Shown here piece after piece: positions 32,740 to 42,801 of a DNA stretch of 57,958 nucleotides. The stretch spans positions 1 through 57,958 of the forward strand of contig SUXG01000011.1 of the NCBI GenBank assembly GCA_015061085.1, read 5' to 3'. How positions within the stretch are numbered: the first letter of the stretch is position 1; every line of letters starts with the position of its first letter. Under the pieces are notes generated by a model. The model was not told the origin of the DNA. It ran no database searches and saw only the letters and a program-made list of their open reading frames with translations. This DNA is from Bacteroidales bacterium. Lineage in GTDB: Bacteria; Bacteroidota; Bacteroidia; Bacteroidales; Muribaculaceae. Made by a program: the position numbers and the translations under genes.

Positions 32740-35190
32740 TTAATTGACAACCAAGATTTTTGAGACATTAGCCATTTTCTGACCTTCCTCGCTTTGTGAT
32801 GCCAATACATAATATACACCGGTCTTCACTCGCTTACCTTCAAGGTTTGTCACATCCCATGAAATCATACCTCCATTTGAGCGACCCAATTCCTTAACCA
32901 ATGCGCCGGAAGCGTCAACGATTTTCACCAACGAATTTTCCATCAATCCTTCAATTGTGACCCAGCCCAAATAGTCCGGTCGGACAGGATTCGGATATGC
33001 TTTAACCGATTCGTAATCTTGTTCCGACGGAGTAGAGTCGGAGAAATATTCAGCAATTCCGAAATGAGTACCCATCCATACCGAATTAGAGTTTGCATCA
33101 CATTCAATGTCATAAACGAGATTATTCGGGAGATATGAATCTTCTGCTGTCAATTGACGCAATACCTCAGTACCGTCAGCTGACGTTAAGACAGCACCGA
33201 CACCTCCTGTTGCAAACCATTTGCGATTTGCGCCATCAGCAGAAATAGCATAGACAGGAATCCCGTCAAGCAAATAATCCGCCTGATTTGTACCGTCATT
33301 TCTTGCTACCTTTATTCTATAGCCTCTAAAATCACTATCGAACACGTCTTTCGGATTGAAATTAAACACTCCACTGAAAGAACCTACCCATACACGTCCC
33401 GACTCTTGATCTTCATAGAATGTATAGACGTAGGTGGTCGGTATCGTGTTCCCATCTTGATCATAGATTGTCGACAACTTCACTACACGGTCATCAGCAG
33501 TGTTATCAAGTGTCCCATTATGGTCGTAAGCCCAAATCGGTCCACCATAAACACCATTGGCAAGCAGAATGACATTTTTAGTTCGTTTAAGAGGAAGTAT
33601 CACATTAAAGTGCTTTGAATCAAAGCCTTTGACCTCCAACGACTTAAAGCCTGCAACTTTGTTTGCTTCACGATCTTCTTTTGTCCAATAATATAATGAG
33701 TTTGCACCTCCATTTACCGATTGCGTGTCATGGGTGAGCCACAACGTATTATCAGCATCAAACATCGGCTGCGACACCTTGCAATACGCCCAAGTGCTTT
33801 GCGGGAACACTTCGTTAAAGCCATCAAGATTTTTTGAATCATCATCAGGACGCGAATATTGCGTAATTTCATCGGTGTCCAAATTGATCTTGAAAAGCCC
33901 ATGTTTGTAAGTACCAACATATACAACATCCTCATTTATCGGATCAATACTCGGACCATATCCATCACGAATATAATTGCCAAACGGACTTGATGTGTAA
34001 GCACCTCCATAATTCGACCACTCACCATCTTTGTATGCCGAAATGAGATGTCGATAGTCAACCCAATTGGTCGTAAAGACTTGGTTCATACCTTCATTGC
34101 CACACAACATACCATATTTCGGCGAATATTCTAATGTCAATGCTCTAAAGACTGACGGCGAGTTAGGCATGAAATAGTCTCTGGTTAAAGTCCAATTGCC
34201 TTCAGAAGTTTTTTTGCTGGCGAGTCCTTTTCGAGGCAAAACAAACCAAAACTCATTCAAATCTTTTGAGCTGAAGCATTGCGACTTGTTTTCTTCCGGG
34301 ATGCTAATCGATTTCACCTCCCCGCTTTTACTGATAATGTAGGCACACCAGCTCGACCTCAAAAAATACCCGTTTGTCACCTCATGAGCAGTTAATATAT
34401 TATCCGAGAGCAGAGTCTTGGTCGTCAGTGTACCATCTGCTTGAAGCGTTGCCAACATGACTGTTGACACCGATTTATACGCAAATGAAGTATCGCTCAA
34501 AGGCATCATAATCGATGGTGCTGTTATTCCCGACAAACCGGTGAACGAATTCATCGAAAGATGTGGATCGTCTATCGGACTTTTATATGCACCTGAATCG
34601 GTAAAAGCAATAAGATAATCGCCTACTCTGCCAATTGATCTTATGTTGACATTATAGATATGCGACTCTGCAATCTCATGCTTCTCATCGTTGATGACAA
34701 AATATCCAAACTTTGTAGCCAGATAAACTCTATTGCTTTTATTATCGAATGTCACATGGTTGATATCCTTAGTGGTTGTCAAGGCTGCCGACATATAACC
34801 CGGTATGTTGTAAACTGTATCATCATCGTAAAGAATATCGATGTTGCTATTCTCATAGACGATAAGCAGATACTTTTTTTCAGCATTATACGCCATATAG
34901 CTCACTATATCTTCCGATAGATAGTTTCTGCTATTATACGAAAGCAATTCATCTGCTTCCTTATCATACACAAAAAGAAATGGCAGCTCTGTCTCATAGC
35001 CGACAGCTCCATCATAGCGTCCTTGCGATAATGCTTGGATATATATACGACAATCTGCATCTATCACATCTTTAAAATAATAGTCGAAATTCGGATGCAA
35101 CTTCCAATCGCCCACTGAAGATTGGGCTTTTACAGATATAGCAGACACCAATATCGCTATGACAACCAATAATTTTTTTATCATATTCAT
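32740..35190 (-). CDS. porZ: PorZ-like type IX secretion protein (propeller plus sorting domain)
   Basis: An 816-residue exported protein with signal peptide (1-22, ending SVKAQ). It begins SSVGDWKLHPNFDYYFKDV and continues with repeated WxGxxxG and FNPKD-type propeller blades (for example WVGSFSGVFNFNPKDVF and WMGTHFGIAEYFSD). The C-terminus (about 735-816) is a sorting domain (KAYPNPVRPDYLGWVTIEG, VKIVDASGALV). This layout, two-component-regulator-type propellers plus a T9SS C-terminal domain, is PorZ, which is part of the surface attachment complex that adds A-LPS to cargo. It follows rdgB by 20 nt and leuS in one transcript. Confidence 0.75.
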   Translation of the reverse strand: MNMIKKLLVVIAILVSAISVKAQSSVGDWKLHPNFDYYFKDVIDADCRIYIQALSQGRYDGAVGYETELPFLFVYDKEADELLSYNSRNYLSEDIVSYMAYNAEKKYLLIVYENSNIDILYDDDTVYNIPGYMSAALTTTKDINHVTFDNKSNRVYLATKFGYFVINDEKHEIAESHIYNVNIRSIGRVGDYLIAFTDSGAYKSPIDDPHLSMNSFTGLSGITAPSIMMPLSDTSFAYKSVSTVMLATLQADGTLTTKTLLSDNILTAHEVTNGYFLRSSWCAYIISKSGEVKSISIPEENKSQCFSSKDLNEFWFVLPRKGLASKKTSEGNWTLTRDYFMPNSPSVFRALTLEYSPKYGMLCGNEGMNQVFTTNWVDYRHLISAYKDGEWSNYGGAYTSSPFGNYIRDGYGPSIDPINEDVVYVGTYKHGLFKINLDTDEITQYSRPDDDSKNLDGFNEVFPQSTWAYCKVSQPMFDADNTLWLTHDTQSVNGGANSLYYWTKEDREANKVAGFKSLEVKGFDSKHFNVILPLKRTKNVILLANGVYGGPIWAYDHNGTLDNTADDRVVKLSTIYDQDGNTIPTTYVYTFYEDQESGRVWVGSFSGVFNFNPKDVFDSDFRGYRIKVARNDGTNQADYLLDGIPVYAISADGANRKWFATGGVGAVLTSADGTEVLRQLTAEDSYLPNNLVYDIECDANSNSVWMGTHFGIAEYFSDSTPSEQDYESVKAYPNPVRPDYLGWVTIEGLMENSLVKIVDASGALVKELGRSNGGMISWDVTNLEGKRVKTGVYYVLASQSEEGQKMANVSKILVVN

Positions 35191-35210
35191 TCTTCTGTTA
35201 GAAACTTCCT

Positions 35211-35804
35211 TTATTTATCTGTTTGCATCAACACTCCCATGAGTTTCTGCATGGCACGTCCTCTATGAGATATTGCATTCTTTTCATGAGCAGGCATCTC
35301 TGCAAAAGTAATGTCGTAACCATCGGGGATAAAAATCGGATCGTAACCAAAACCTCCGTTTCCACCTCTTTTTGTAGCAATTGAGCCATCGACTCTACCT
35401 TCCATTACGACCTCTTGCCCCTCATAAATCAAAGCAATCACAGTGCTGAAATGCGCATTGCGATCTTCCACGCCTTCCAGTTCTGACAGCATTTTACTTA
35501 CATTATTCTCCGAATTGCAGCCATCACCGGCATAACGCGCTGTATGCACACCGGGAGCGCCACCTAAAGCATCGACCATCAGGCCGGTATCATCGGCAAA
35601 ACAATCAAATCCATAGCGTTCTTTAATCCAACGAGCTTTAATCAGCGCATTACCTTCAAGAGTCTCAGCCGTCTCCGGGATGTCGTCATGACAATTGATT
35701 TCTTTCAACGATAGGACACGAAATCTCTCGCCGACAATCTGTCGCACCTCTTCCAATTTATGCGCGTTGTTGGTCGCAAACACTATATCTTTAATTCTTT
35801 CCAT
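35211..35804 (-). CDS. rdgB: RdgB/HAM1 family XTP/dITP pyrophosphatase
   Basis: Hydrolyses non-canonical purine nucleoside triphosphates (dITP, XTP) so that they are not put into DNA or RNA. The 197-residue protein has the family motifs FATNNAHKLEEVRQI (9-23), CFADDTGLMVDALGGAPGVHTARYAG (68-93) and GGFGYDPIFIPDG (147-159), with the late HEKNAISHRGRAM. It lies 73 nt after leuS and 20 nt before porZ. Confidence 0.95.
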   Translation of the reverse strand: MERIKDIVFATNNAHKLEEVRQIVGERFRVLSLKEINCHDDIPETAETLEGNALIKARWIKERYGFDCFADDTGLMVDALGGAPGVHTARYAGDGCNSENNVSKMLSELEGVEDRNAHFSTVIALIYEGQEVVMEGRVDGSIATKRGGNGGFGYDPIFIPDGYDITFAEMPAHEKNAISHRGRAMQKLMGVLMQTDK

Positions 35805-35877
35805 ACGAGTATATTATAAACGTTTTTCTCCTTGATTTATTGTGAGTACAAGAAGTGCGGCATTAAGCCGCACTTCA

Positions 35878-38640
35878 TCAGATTACTATGTTGACAATTT
35901 TATTTGGCACTACTATGATCTTTTTAGGCGTCTTGCCTTCCAACCAACGCTCTGCATTCGGATTTTCCAAAGCAAGTTTTTCAACTTCTGCTTTGTCCGT
36001 ACCGGCAGGCACTTGAATATTAAATCTCGCCTTTCCGTTGAACGACACAGCATAGTTGACATTGTCTTCCTTGAGGTAGTCCTCGTTGTGCTTAGGCCAT
36101 TCCGAATCTACAACAGAATTTTCATTGCCCAAACGATGCCAGAATTCCTCGGCAATGTGAGGAGCAAACGGAGCTATCACTCGTGTCACTGTCTCCAACG
36201 CAATAGCATTTGTAGATTTCAACGATGTCAATTCGTTTACACAAATCATAAATGCCGATATTGATGTATTGAATGAGAAATTCTCAATGTCTTGAGTGAC
36301 TTTCTTTATCAATTTATGCACTGCTTTGAGTTCCTCTTTCGATGGCTCGACACGATTTGCCATATCAGCTTTTTCAAACAAGCCCCATAGCTTCTTCAAG
36401 AATCTGTTGACACCGTCGATGCCGTTAGTATCCCATGGTTTGCTCTGTTCCAAAGGTCCGAGGAACATTTCATAAAGGCGAAGTGTATCAGCACCGTATT
36501 TATCGACAATATCGTCCGGATTTACAACATTAAACATCGATTTTGACATCTTTTCGACAGCATAGCCACAAATGTATTTGCCGTCCTCGAGCACAAACTC
36601 TGCATTATTGAATTCCGGTCGCCAAGCCTTGAATGTCTCTACGTCCAAAACATCATTATTGACGATGTTGACATCGACATGAATTGCTGTCACATCATAG
36701 TCTTTCTTAAGACCATGGCTGACAAATGTATTTGTGTCCTTGATACGATATACAAAGTTGCTTCGACCTTGAATCATACCTTGATTTATCAATTTCTTAA
36801 ATGGTTCGTCCTCGACAGTCTGCCCCATATCAAAAAGGAATTTATTCCAGAAGCGAGAATAAATCAAGTGACCGGTTGCGTGCTCAGTACCACCGATGTA
36901 TAAATCTACATTTCTCCAATATTCATTAGCTTCTTTACCAACAATAGCTTCAGAATTGCGAGGATCCATATAACGCAGATAATAAGCCGATGAGCCGGCA
37001 AATCCAGGCATTGTACATAGTTCTATCTGATAACCCTCTGCCGTTTTCCAATTTTCTGCACGTCCCAATGGAGGCTCGCCTGATTCTGTCGGCAGATAAG
37101 AGCTTACTTCCGGCAATTCAAGAGGCAACATCGATTCGTCCATGATATATGGTTCGCCATCCTTGTAATATACCGGGAACGGCTCGCCCCAATAGCGCTG
37201 ACGGCTGAATATAGCATCACGAAGACGATAGTTGATCTTCACCTTGCCAAGACCTTTCTCTGTGATGAATTGCTTTGTCTTTGCGATTGCATCTTTTACA
37301 TCAAGACCATTAAGATCAAGTTCGGGACCACATGAGTTCATCATCTTGCCTTCCTTTGCATCAAATGATTCTTCCGACACATCTGCACCTTCGATAAGTG
37401 GTATTATCGGCAAATCGAAATGACGAGCAAAAGCATAGTCGCGAGAGTCATGAGCAGGCACTGCCATGATTGCGCCTGTGCCATATCCTGCAAGCACATA
37501 GTCAGACACCCAGATAGGGATATTTTTGCCTGTCAAGGGATTGACAGCGTATACACCCGTAAATACACCCGATACTCGCTTGTCAATTTGGCGTTCGCGT
37601 TCTGTCTTATGTTTCACTTGGTCAAGATACTCAGCCACAGCAACTCGTTGCTCCTCGCTGACCACCATATTCACATATTTTGATTCCGGAGCAAGCACCA
37701 TGAAAGTCACCCCGAAAATTGTATCTGCACGAGTTGTAAAGATTTCAAGTTCGATATCGCTATCAGCCACTTTAAAGCGCATCTCTGCACCTTCAGAACG
37801 TCCGATCCAATTGCGTTGTGTTTCCTTAAGCGAATCAGTCCAATCAAGTTTGTCAAGACCATCAAGCAATCGTTGAGCGTATGCCGACACTCTCAAGCAC
37901 CATTGGTTCATCAGCTTTTGCTCCACAGGATAGCCACCTCGAAGGCTGACACCCTCACTTACTTCATCATTAGCCAATACCGTTCCTAATTTCGGACACC
38001 AATTGACCATCGTCTCGCCCTGATAGGCGATGCGATAATTCATCAGTCGCTGACGCTTCTCTTTATCAGTCAATGCATTCCATTCTTCAGCAGTGAAAGA
38101 CAACTCTTTAGAGCAAGCGACATTCAATCCTTCAGAACCTTTTTTCTCGAAATGCCCGATAAGTTCTGCAATCGGACGTGCTTTCTGAGAAACATTGCAA
38201 TAATAAGAGTCAAACATCTTCATGAAAGCCCATTGTGTCCACTTGTAATATTCCGGATCACAAGTCTTTATCTCACGGCTCCAATCGTATGAAAAGCCGA
38301 TTTTATCAAGTTGTTCGCGATAACGAGCTATATTTTGACGAGTAGTTATTTCAGGGTGCTGACCAGTCTGAATTGCATATTGCTCTGCCGGAAGCCCGTA
38401 AGCATCATAGCCCATCGGGTGAAGCACATTGAAGCCTTGCTGACGTTTAAAACGAGAATATATATCCGATGCGATGTAACCTAATGGATGACCTACATGC
38501 AAGCCTGCACCTGAAGGATAAGGGAACATATCCAAAACATAGAATTTAGGACGTGAGTTATCCACTATAGTACGATATACATCTTTCTCTTTCCAAAATT
38601 GCTGCCAACGAGCCTCTATTTCTTTATGATTATATTCCAT
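35878..38640 (-). CDS. leuS: Leucyl-tRNA synthetase
   Basis: A 920-residue class I aminoacyl-tRNA synthetase. The HIGH box is GLHVGHPLG (about 46-54), the CP1 editing domain includes [19 protein letters not shown], and the KMSKS box is [18 protein letters not shown] followed by [14 protein letters not shown]. The bacterial-type order and length are normal. It is the first gene of a leuS-rdgB-porZ unit and has a perfect promoter at 38666-38697. Confidence 0.97.
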   Translation of the reverse strand: MEYNHKEIEARWQQFWKEKDVYRTIVDNSRPKFYVLDMFPYPSGAGLHVGHPLGYIASDIYSRFKRQQGFNVLHPMGYDAYGLPAEQYAIQTGQHPEITTRQNIARYREQLDKIGFSYDWSREIKTCDPEYYKWTQWAFMKMFDSYYCNVSQKARPIAELIGHFEKKGSEGLNVACSKELSFTAEEWNALTDKEKRQRLMNYRIAYQGETMVNWCPKLGTVLANDEVSEGVSLRGGYPVEQKLMNQWCLRVSAYAQRLLDGLDKLDWTDSLKETQRNWIGRSEGAEMRFKVADSDIELEIFTTRADTIFGVTFMVLAPESKYVNMVVSEEQRVAVAEYLDQVKHKTERERQIDKRVSGVFTGVYAVNPLTGKNIPIWVSDYVLAGYGTGAIMAVPAHDSRDYAFARHFDLPIIPLIEGADVSEESFDAKEGKMMNSCGPELDLNGLDVKDAIAKTKQFITEKGLGKVKINYRLRDAIFSRQRYWGEPFPVYYKDGEPYIMDESMLPLELPEVSSYLPTESGEPPLGRAENWKTAEGYQIELCTMPGFAGSSAYYLRYMDPRNSEAIVGKEANEYWRNVDLYIGGTEHATGHLIYSRFWNKFLFDMGQTVEDEPFKKLINQGMIQGRSNFVYRIKDTNTFVSHGLKKDYDVTAIHVDVNIVNNDVLDVETFKAWRPEFNNAEFVLEDGKYICGYAVEKMSKSMFNVVNPDDIVDKYGADTLRLYEMFLGPLEQSKPWDTNGIDGVNRFLKKLWGLFEKADMANRVEPSKEELKAVHKLIKKVTQDIENFSFNTSISAFMICVNELTSLKSTNAIALETVTRVIAPFAPHIAEEFWHRLGNENSVVDSEWPKHNEDYLKEDNVNYAVSFNGKARFNIQVPAGTDKAEVEKLALENPNAERWLEGKTPKKIIVVPNKIVNIVI

Positions 38641-38665
38641 AGTTTTACTTATGTATTTGAGATGC

Positions 38666-38697
38666 CAAAGTTAATAAATTTTCATCAATCCACCAAA
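38666..38697 (-). promoter_or_regulatory. Promoter for the leuS-rdgB-porZ unit
   Basis: On the minus strand TTTG (38694-38697), 20 nt, TAACTTTG (38666-38673). Its -33 box lies inside the T-tract of the terminator of the upstream LRR gene. Confidence 0.75.
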
Positions 38698-38733
38698 AAA
38701 GCAATGGGGTCACATTTGCTATGCAACCCCACT
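38694..38733 (-). terminator. Terminator after the LRR protein gene
   Basis: Stem TGGGGT / AACCCCA (38705-38710 with 38726-38731), with TTTTTT following on the minus strand (A-run 38694-38700). Confidence 0.65.
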
Positions 38734-38758
38734 ACCCGTTATTGTCTGTATGCAATTG

Positions 38759-41700
38759 TTATTTTACAAATACTTTCTTTGTGTTTTTACCGACTCTGAC
38801 AAGATAGATACCTTCTTCGACATTGTCTATTACTGTTACACCTTCTTCAACTTCTGCTGTTCGCATCAACGCACCGGTCATGCTATATATTGCAATTGGT
38901 GAACCTATAGCATCTGTTTTTACAACGATGTTGTCATTTTCCGACATTACCAACACTTCATCAGATGCAGCAATTTCCTCAACATCTGCAGTAACATTGA
39001 TAAGATATGTGTAGATTATGACATCAGGAAGATTTTCGTTTACCATAACACACATTACATCATTGAATTTCGACAAGAAGCTTGTGACTCCTTCTTCGAT
39101 TATATAGTCTTCTCCCTCAACTAACTCTTCGCCTACAAACATACCGTTTTCGTCAACAGTAGGCAAGCCGACAAACCAACGATAGATAGTTGCCGCGCCA
39201 TCGACATAGCTCTGACTGCTGAGGTCAACAACACCGCCTTCATCTGTTATTTCTATAGGGAATTGGCTATGATAATAATATCTGACATACGTCGGTTTAT
39301 GCAATGGCAATGTTTCAAATGTGAAATAATTGTTGTTGATAATGAGCATTATCAAATTATCCAAATTTTCGACATTGATTTGCGACAAATAATTGTTACT
39401 GATTGAGAGTTGTTTCAACTGAGGCACTCCACTCAAATCAATTTCCGATATATTATTATTATCAAGATATAATGCCCAAAGTTTATCATTATCCATGACA
39501 ATATCGCTCAAAGAGTTGTAAGAAACTGATAATAATTCAAGATTTTTGTTATCACTGATATCAATCGACGTCAACAGGTTGTCTGTCAAAGCGAGAGTCA
39601 CCAACGAAGGATATTTTGAGGCATCAAAACGACGGAATCTGTTTCCTTCCAACGACATTTCTCGGAGATTTTCCGAACCATCAGGCAATGTAATTGACGA
39701 AAGTCCTGCCCCACACACGCTGATATTGATTGCATCTGTAAGTTTAGAGCCATCAAATGAAGACAATTTTGCACCTGTCATACTGAATACTGTGATTGCA
39801 TCAGTTGGCTCATATGTGTAAACCTTAACTTCAGCACCGGCTTTTGTTTCGGCATAGAATAATTTGTAAGTATCTTCAAGCAAATACTGTGTCACCGTGT
39901 TATTTCCGTTCCAATCGATATACATTGCAGTGCCTGACTTTGCCGCTGCAAATGACAATTCTACGATATCGCCATCATTTTTGGTAGTGAATGTCGCAAT
40001 CAGATTAGTAGGCATTCCGGCAGCTTCGATTAGCGTTGTTTTAAAGACCTTTTCACCGGCAAATTGAGGGAAAGCGACATGTGTCATTTCGCAATACACA
40101 TTACCCATATCTTTATTCAAGAACGATGCAATACCATCGATTACTTCATAATCTACTCCCTCAACAAGCAATTCGCCATTTTCTTTTTTCCATACAAACT
40201 CTGTTTCTTTTCCATCAATTAAACGGTTTTGTGAGGTTAAATCTGCGCCCGGGCCTTTGGTTGCGATTTCATAATCCGCTTGTGGAGCATAGATATAATT
40301 TTCGTCGGAAAGTCCGCCATGCAAAGGCAGATTTGCCATTGTAAATCTATTATCGTTGCAAGCAAAATATTCCAACACACATACACCTTGCGGTAAGATT
40401 ATTGATGTCAACATATTGTGCGACACATCAAGGCTCTTCAGTGTTGTACAATAAGAAAAATCTAAAGTTTCAAATTGGTTATTCGACAAATTAATATTTA
40501 GAATACCTTCACCATTTGAGAAGTTTATAAATTCATGTAATTGATTGTAGCTCAAATCCAAATTTCTGATTACAGTCAATTCATTAAGTACGACTTCCGT
40601 CAATTTATTATTACTTAAATTAATGTCTTTCAAAACATTTTTAGCATATCCGGCATATTTAGATTCCATGCTCACATACGTCAAATTATTATTTGAAAGA
40701 TTAAGCGATGTCAAGCAACGATTCCAATCCAAATCTATAAAATTCAATCCTGTTCCGATTAAATTCAACTCGCGCAGAGAAGGAAGTTTTGAAACATCGG
40801 CAGAATACATCATAATGTCTTTCACTTCCAAAGCTGTCACAGTCACACCTTCCGGAGCATAAATTTCAACTTGACCATAGCCTTTCTGTATCCCTGTCAC
40901 ATTCGGTTCTACAGGCAAAGCGCTTGTAGTTGCATAGAACGTCTCTTTGACTCCGTCGCCGAAATTAACCATGAATTCGATAGGATTTTCTTCAGTAGCG
41001 CCATCTACACCCACAGAAAAAGCGATATTTTCACCTGGTTCTACAGCCAACGATGTATTGAATACTTTTGTCGGTTGTCCGTATTCATTTTCAGTTTTAA
41101 CCATGAATTTCTCTGTCAATAGAGCATTTTCATTCAGCAATGTGTTTGAGAATGAGAAATACACACTATCGGCATACACTTTGTTCAATGTGACTTTACC
41201 ATCCGAATATGAATAGTAACTTCTATCCAATTTCACCGGTTCTGCCGGATTTGTTTCTGATATTGCATACATCTCACAAGTTGTAGTGGATTCCTCACGT
41301 AAAACACGCGAGCTTAGATCGAATTCATATTTTAGCGGATATGATTTATCAACCTTCATCGGACGTTGTGAATAGTAATAAGTGTTCCATGTTCCCGGAT
41401 TTATAGGCAATGTAGCAAAGTCCATGCAGTTCAAATTAAGATAGACTTGATACAAATCTTTGTTATTTGACAAGTCGATGTTGCTTAAATAGTTGTCGCT
41501 AACATCCAACAATTGCAATTTTGGATTGTTTGAAATATCAATATCAGTCAATTTATTGCCGGAACATACGAAATATAGCAAATCAGGGTTGTTGCTTACA
41601 TCTATAGACGTAAATTTGTACTCTGAATTGTATGCTCCTCTATGAGAACAATAAAATTCTCTTAGTTTAGGATTGTTGCTGACATCAACAGATGTCACCT

Positions 41701-42469
41701 TTGTCTCAGACACATTTAATATCATTAGTTCCGGATTATTACTGACATCGACTGTTTCTACATTTGTGACATCAAGTGTCAAACGATATAGATTAGGACA
41801 ACCTGAAGGGTCTATATTCGTAAGGCTGACACAATGATAACCATCAAACGACATCATCTTCGGATAGTCCGACAAATTAAAGTTGGGGTCAAACCAATCA
41901 ATGATGCTGACTTCAAGTATAGCCAAATCAGGTTTGTATCCGATAACAAGAGGAGTTTCTTTTGTGAATGTATTATCCGACATATATATCGCTTGAAGCT
42001 TTGTCTGATTAGTCAAGTCGATAGATTTCAACTCATTATGACTCATCTCCAAAATGTCCAGATTAACAAGTTTTGGAAATTCTATTGTTTCGATATAGCA
42101 TCCACTCGCATTGATATAATCAATCTTCTCCGGGTCACCATAAATTCTCACTATTCCTTCATCAGAGACACTACAAGGGATGAAAGTCCCTACAATACCA
42201 CCTTCCAATTCATTAAACACTGCCGGATTCACTTCGTATTCCTCTTTCCCAAAACCAGTATCAACCTCAATTATGTTACCGGCATCAATGGTTCCCAACA
42301 CTAAAGAAAACGCATTGGAAGAACCTAAATTTTTATAGGCATTTGTTTTAATTGTAATGATAGGTTCATCTGACTCATTGTTTTGCGCATTCATTTGAAA
42401 TGATATAGCCATCAATAGCAACACCACCATAGAAAGCCGTAAAAGACTTCGCATTGTAAATTTTCTCAT
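38759..42469 (-). CDS. Giant triplicated leucine-rich-repeat protein with T9SS sorting domain
   Basis: A 1236-residue surface protein with a signal peptide (about 1-28, ending QMNAQ). It holds three large modules of about 350-400 residues. Each has a beta-rich opening with an IxFxVxxG/FGDG-like segment, then short LRRs of the type LxxLDVSxNxLTxIDLSxN, then a YYY-rich stretch, and an ED-Y-x-I/V-x-x-GxxSFL region. The last 75 residues (IAIYSMTGALMRTAEV, GIYLVRVGKNTKKVFVK) are a T9SS sorting domain. It is probably an exported adhesin or binding protein; ligand unknown. Its promoter is at 42529-42558. Confidence 0.88.
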   Translation of the reverse strand: MRKFTMRSLLRLSMVVLLLMAISFQMNAQNNESDEPIITIKTNAYKNLGSSNAFSLVLGTIDAGNIIEVDTGFGKEEYEVNPAVFNELEGGIVGTFIPCSVSDEGIVRIYGDPEKIDYINASGCYIETIEFPKLVNLDILEMSHNELKSIDLTNQTKLQAIYMSDNTFTKETPLVIGYKPDLAILEVSIIDWFDPNFNLSDYPKMMSFDGYHCVSLTNIDPSGCPNLYRLTLDVTNVETVDVSNNPELMILNVSETKVTSVDVSNNPKLREFYCSHRGAYNSEYKFTSIDVSNNPDLLYFVCSGNKLTDIDISNNPKLQLLDVSDNYLSNIDLSNNKDLYQVYLNLNCMDFATLPINPGTWNTYYYSQRPMKVDKSYPLKYEFDLSSRVLREESTTTCEMYAISETNPAEPVKLDRSYYSYSDGKVTLNKVYADSVYFSFSNTLLNENALLTEKFMVKTENEYGQPTKVFNTSLAVEPGENIAFSVGVDGATEENPIEFMVNFGDGVKETFYATTSALPVEPNVTGIQKGYGQVEIYAPEGVTVTALEVKDIMMYSADVSKLPSLRELNLIGTGLNFIDLDWNRCLTSLNLSNNNLTYVSMESKYAGYAKNVLKDINLSNNKLTEVVLNELTVIRNLDLSYNQLHEFINFSNGEGILNINLSNNQFETLDFSYCTTLKSLDVSHNMLTSIILPQGVCVLEYFACNDNRFTMANLPLHGGLSDENYIYAPQADYEIATKGPGADLTSQNRLIDGKETEFVWKKENGELLVEGVDYEVIDGIASFLNKDMGNVYCEMTHVAFPQFAGEKVFKTTLIEAAGMPTNLIATFTTKNDGDIVELSFAAAKSGTAMYIDWNGNNTVTQYLLEDTYKLFYAETKAGAEVKVYTYEPTDAITVFSMTGAKLSSFDGSKLTDAINISVCGAGLSSITLPDGSENLREMSLEGNRFRRFDASKYPSLVTLALTDNLLTSIDISDNKNLELLSVSYNSLSDIVMDNDKLWALYLDNNNISEIDLSGVPQLKQLSISNNYLSQINVENLDNLIMLIINNNYFTFETLPLHKPTYVRYYYHSQFPIEITDEGGVVDLSSQSYVDGAATIYRWFVGLPTVDENGMFVGEELVEGEDYIIEEGVTSFLSKFNDVMCVMVNENLPDVIIYTYLINVTADVEEIAASDEVLVMSENDNIVVKTDAIGSPIAIYSMTGALMRTAEVEEGVTVIDNVEEGIYLVRVGKNTKKVFVK

Positions 42470-42528
42470 TGATTGTTTTATTTTTTATGATTATTCACTT
42501 CTATCCAACTGATTAACAGTCCATTCCA

Positions 42529-42558
42529 CAAATATAGGCATTTTCCAATAATTACAAA
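42529..42558 (-). promoter_or_regulatory. Promoter for the LRR protein gene
   Basis: On the minus strand TTTG (42555-42558), 18 nt, TATATTTG (42529-42536). It is about 60 nt before the ATG at 42469. It sits after xseB with no visible strong terminator between. Confidence 0.6.
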
Positions 42559-42594
42559 GGAAAAAATCTTCAGAAATTTTAATTCCCAAAGATG

Positions 42595-42792
42595 TTATTT
42601 CAATTCTTCAAGTATCTTTTGCAGTTCTTGATCTGTCTTTAACAGTTTGTTTTTACACATTTTTAGCAAATCCAAAGATCGTGCGGTATAGGTCGCAAGG
42701 TCATCTATATCACAATCTTCTGCTTGCATTTTTCTTACAATTTCTTCCAATTCCGAAATCGCTTGATTATAGGTCATCGCATTTTCTTCCAT
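42595..42792 (-). CDS. xseB: Exodeoxyribonuclease VII small subunit
   Basis: A 65-residue helical protein with the family pattern MTYNQAISELEEIVRKMQ and the closing KLLKTDQELQKILEEL. It binds the large subunit XseA and the complex degrades single-stranded DNA from both ends. An ATG at 42777 is also possible and would give the conserved start MTYNQ. It lies 9 nt after xseA. Confidence 0.9.
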   Translation of the reverse strand: MEENAMTYNQAISELEEIVRKMQAEDCDIDDLATYTARSLDLLKMCKNKLLKTDQELQKILEELK

Positions 42793-42801
42793 ATCATATA
42801 T

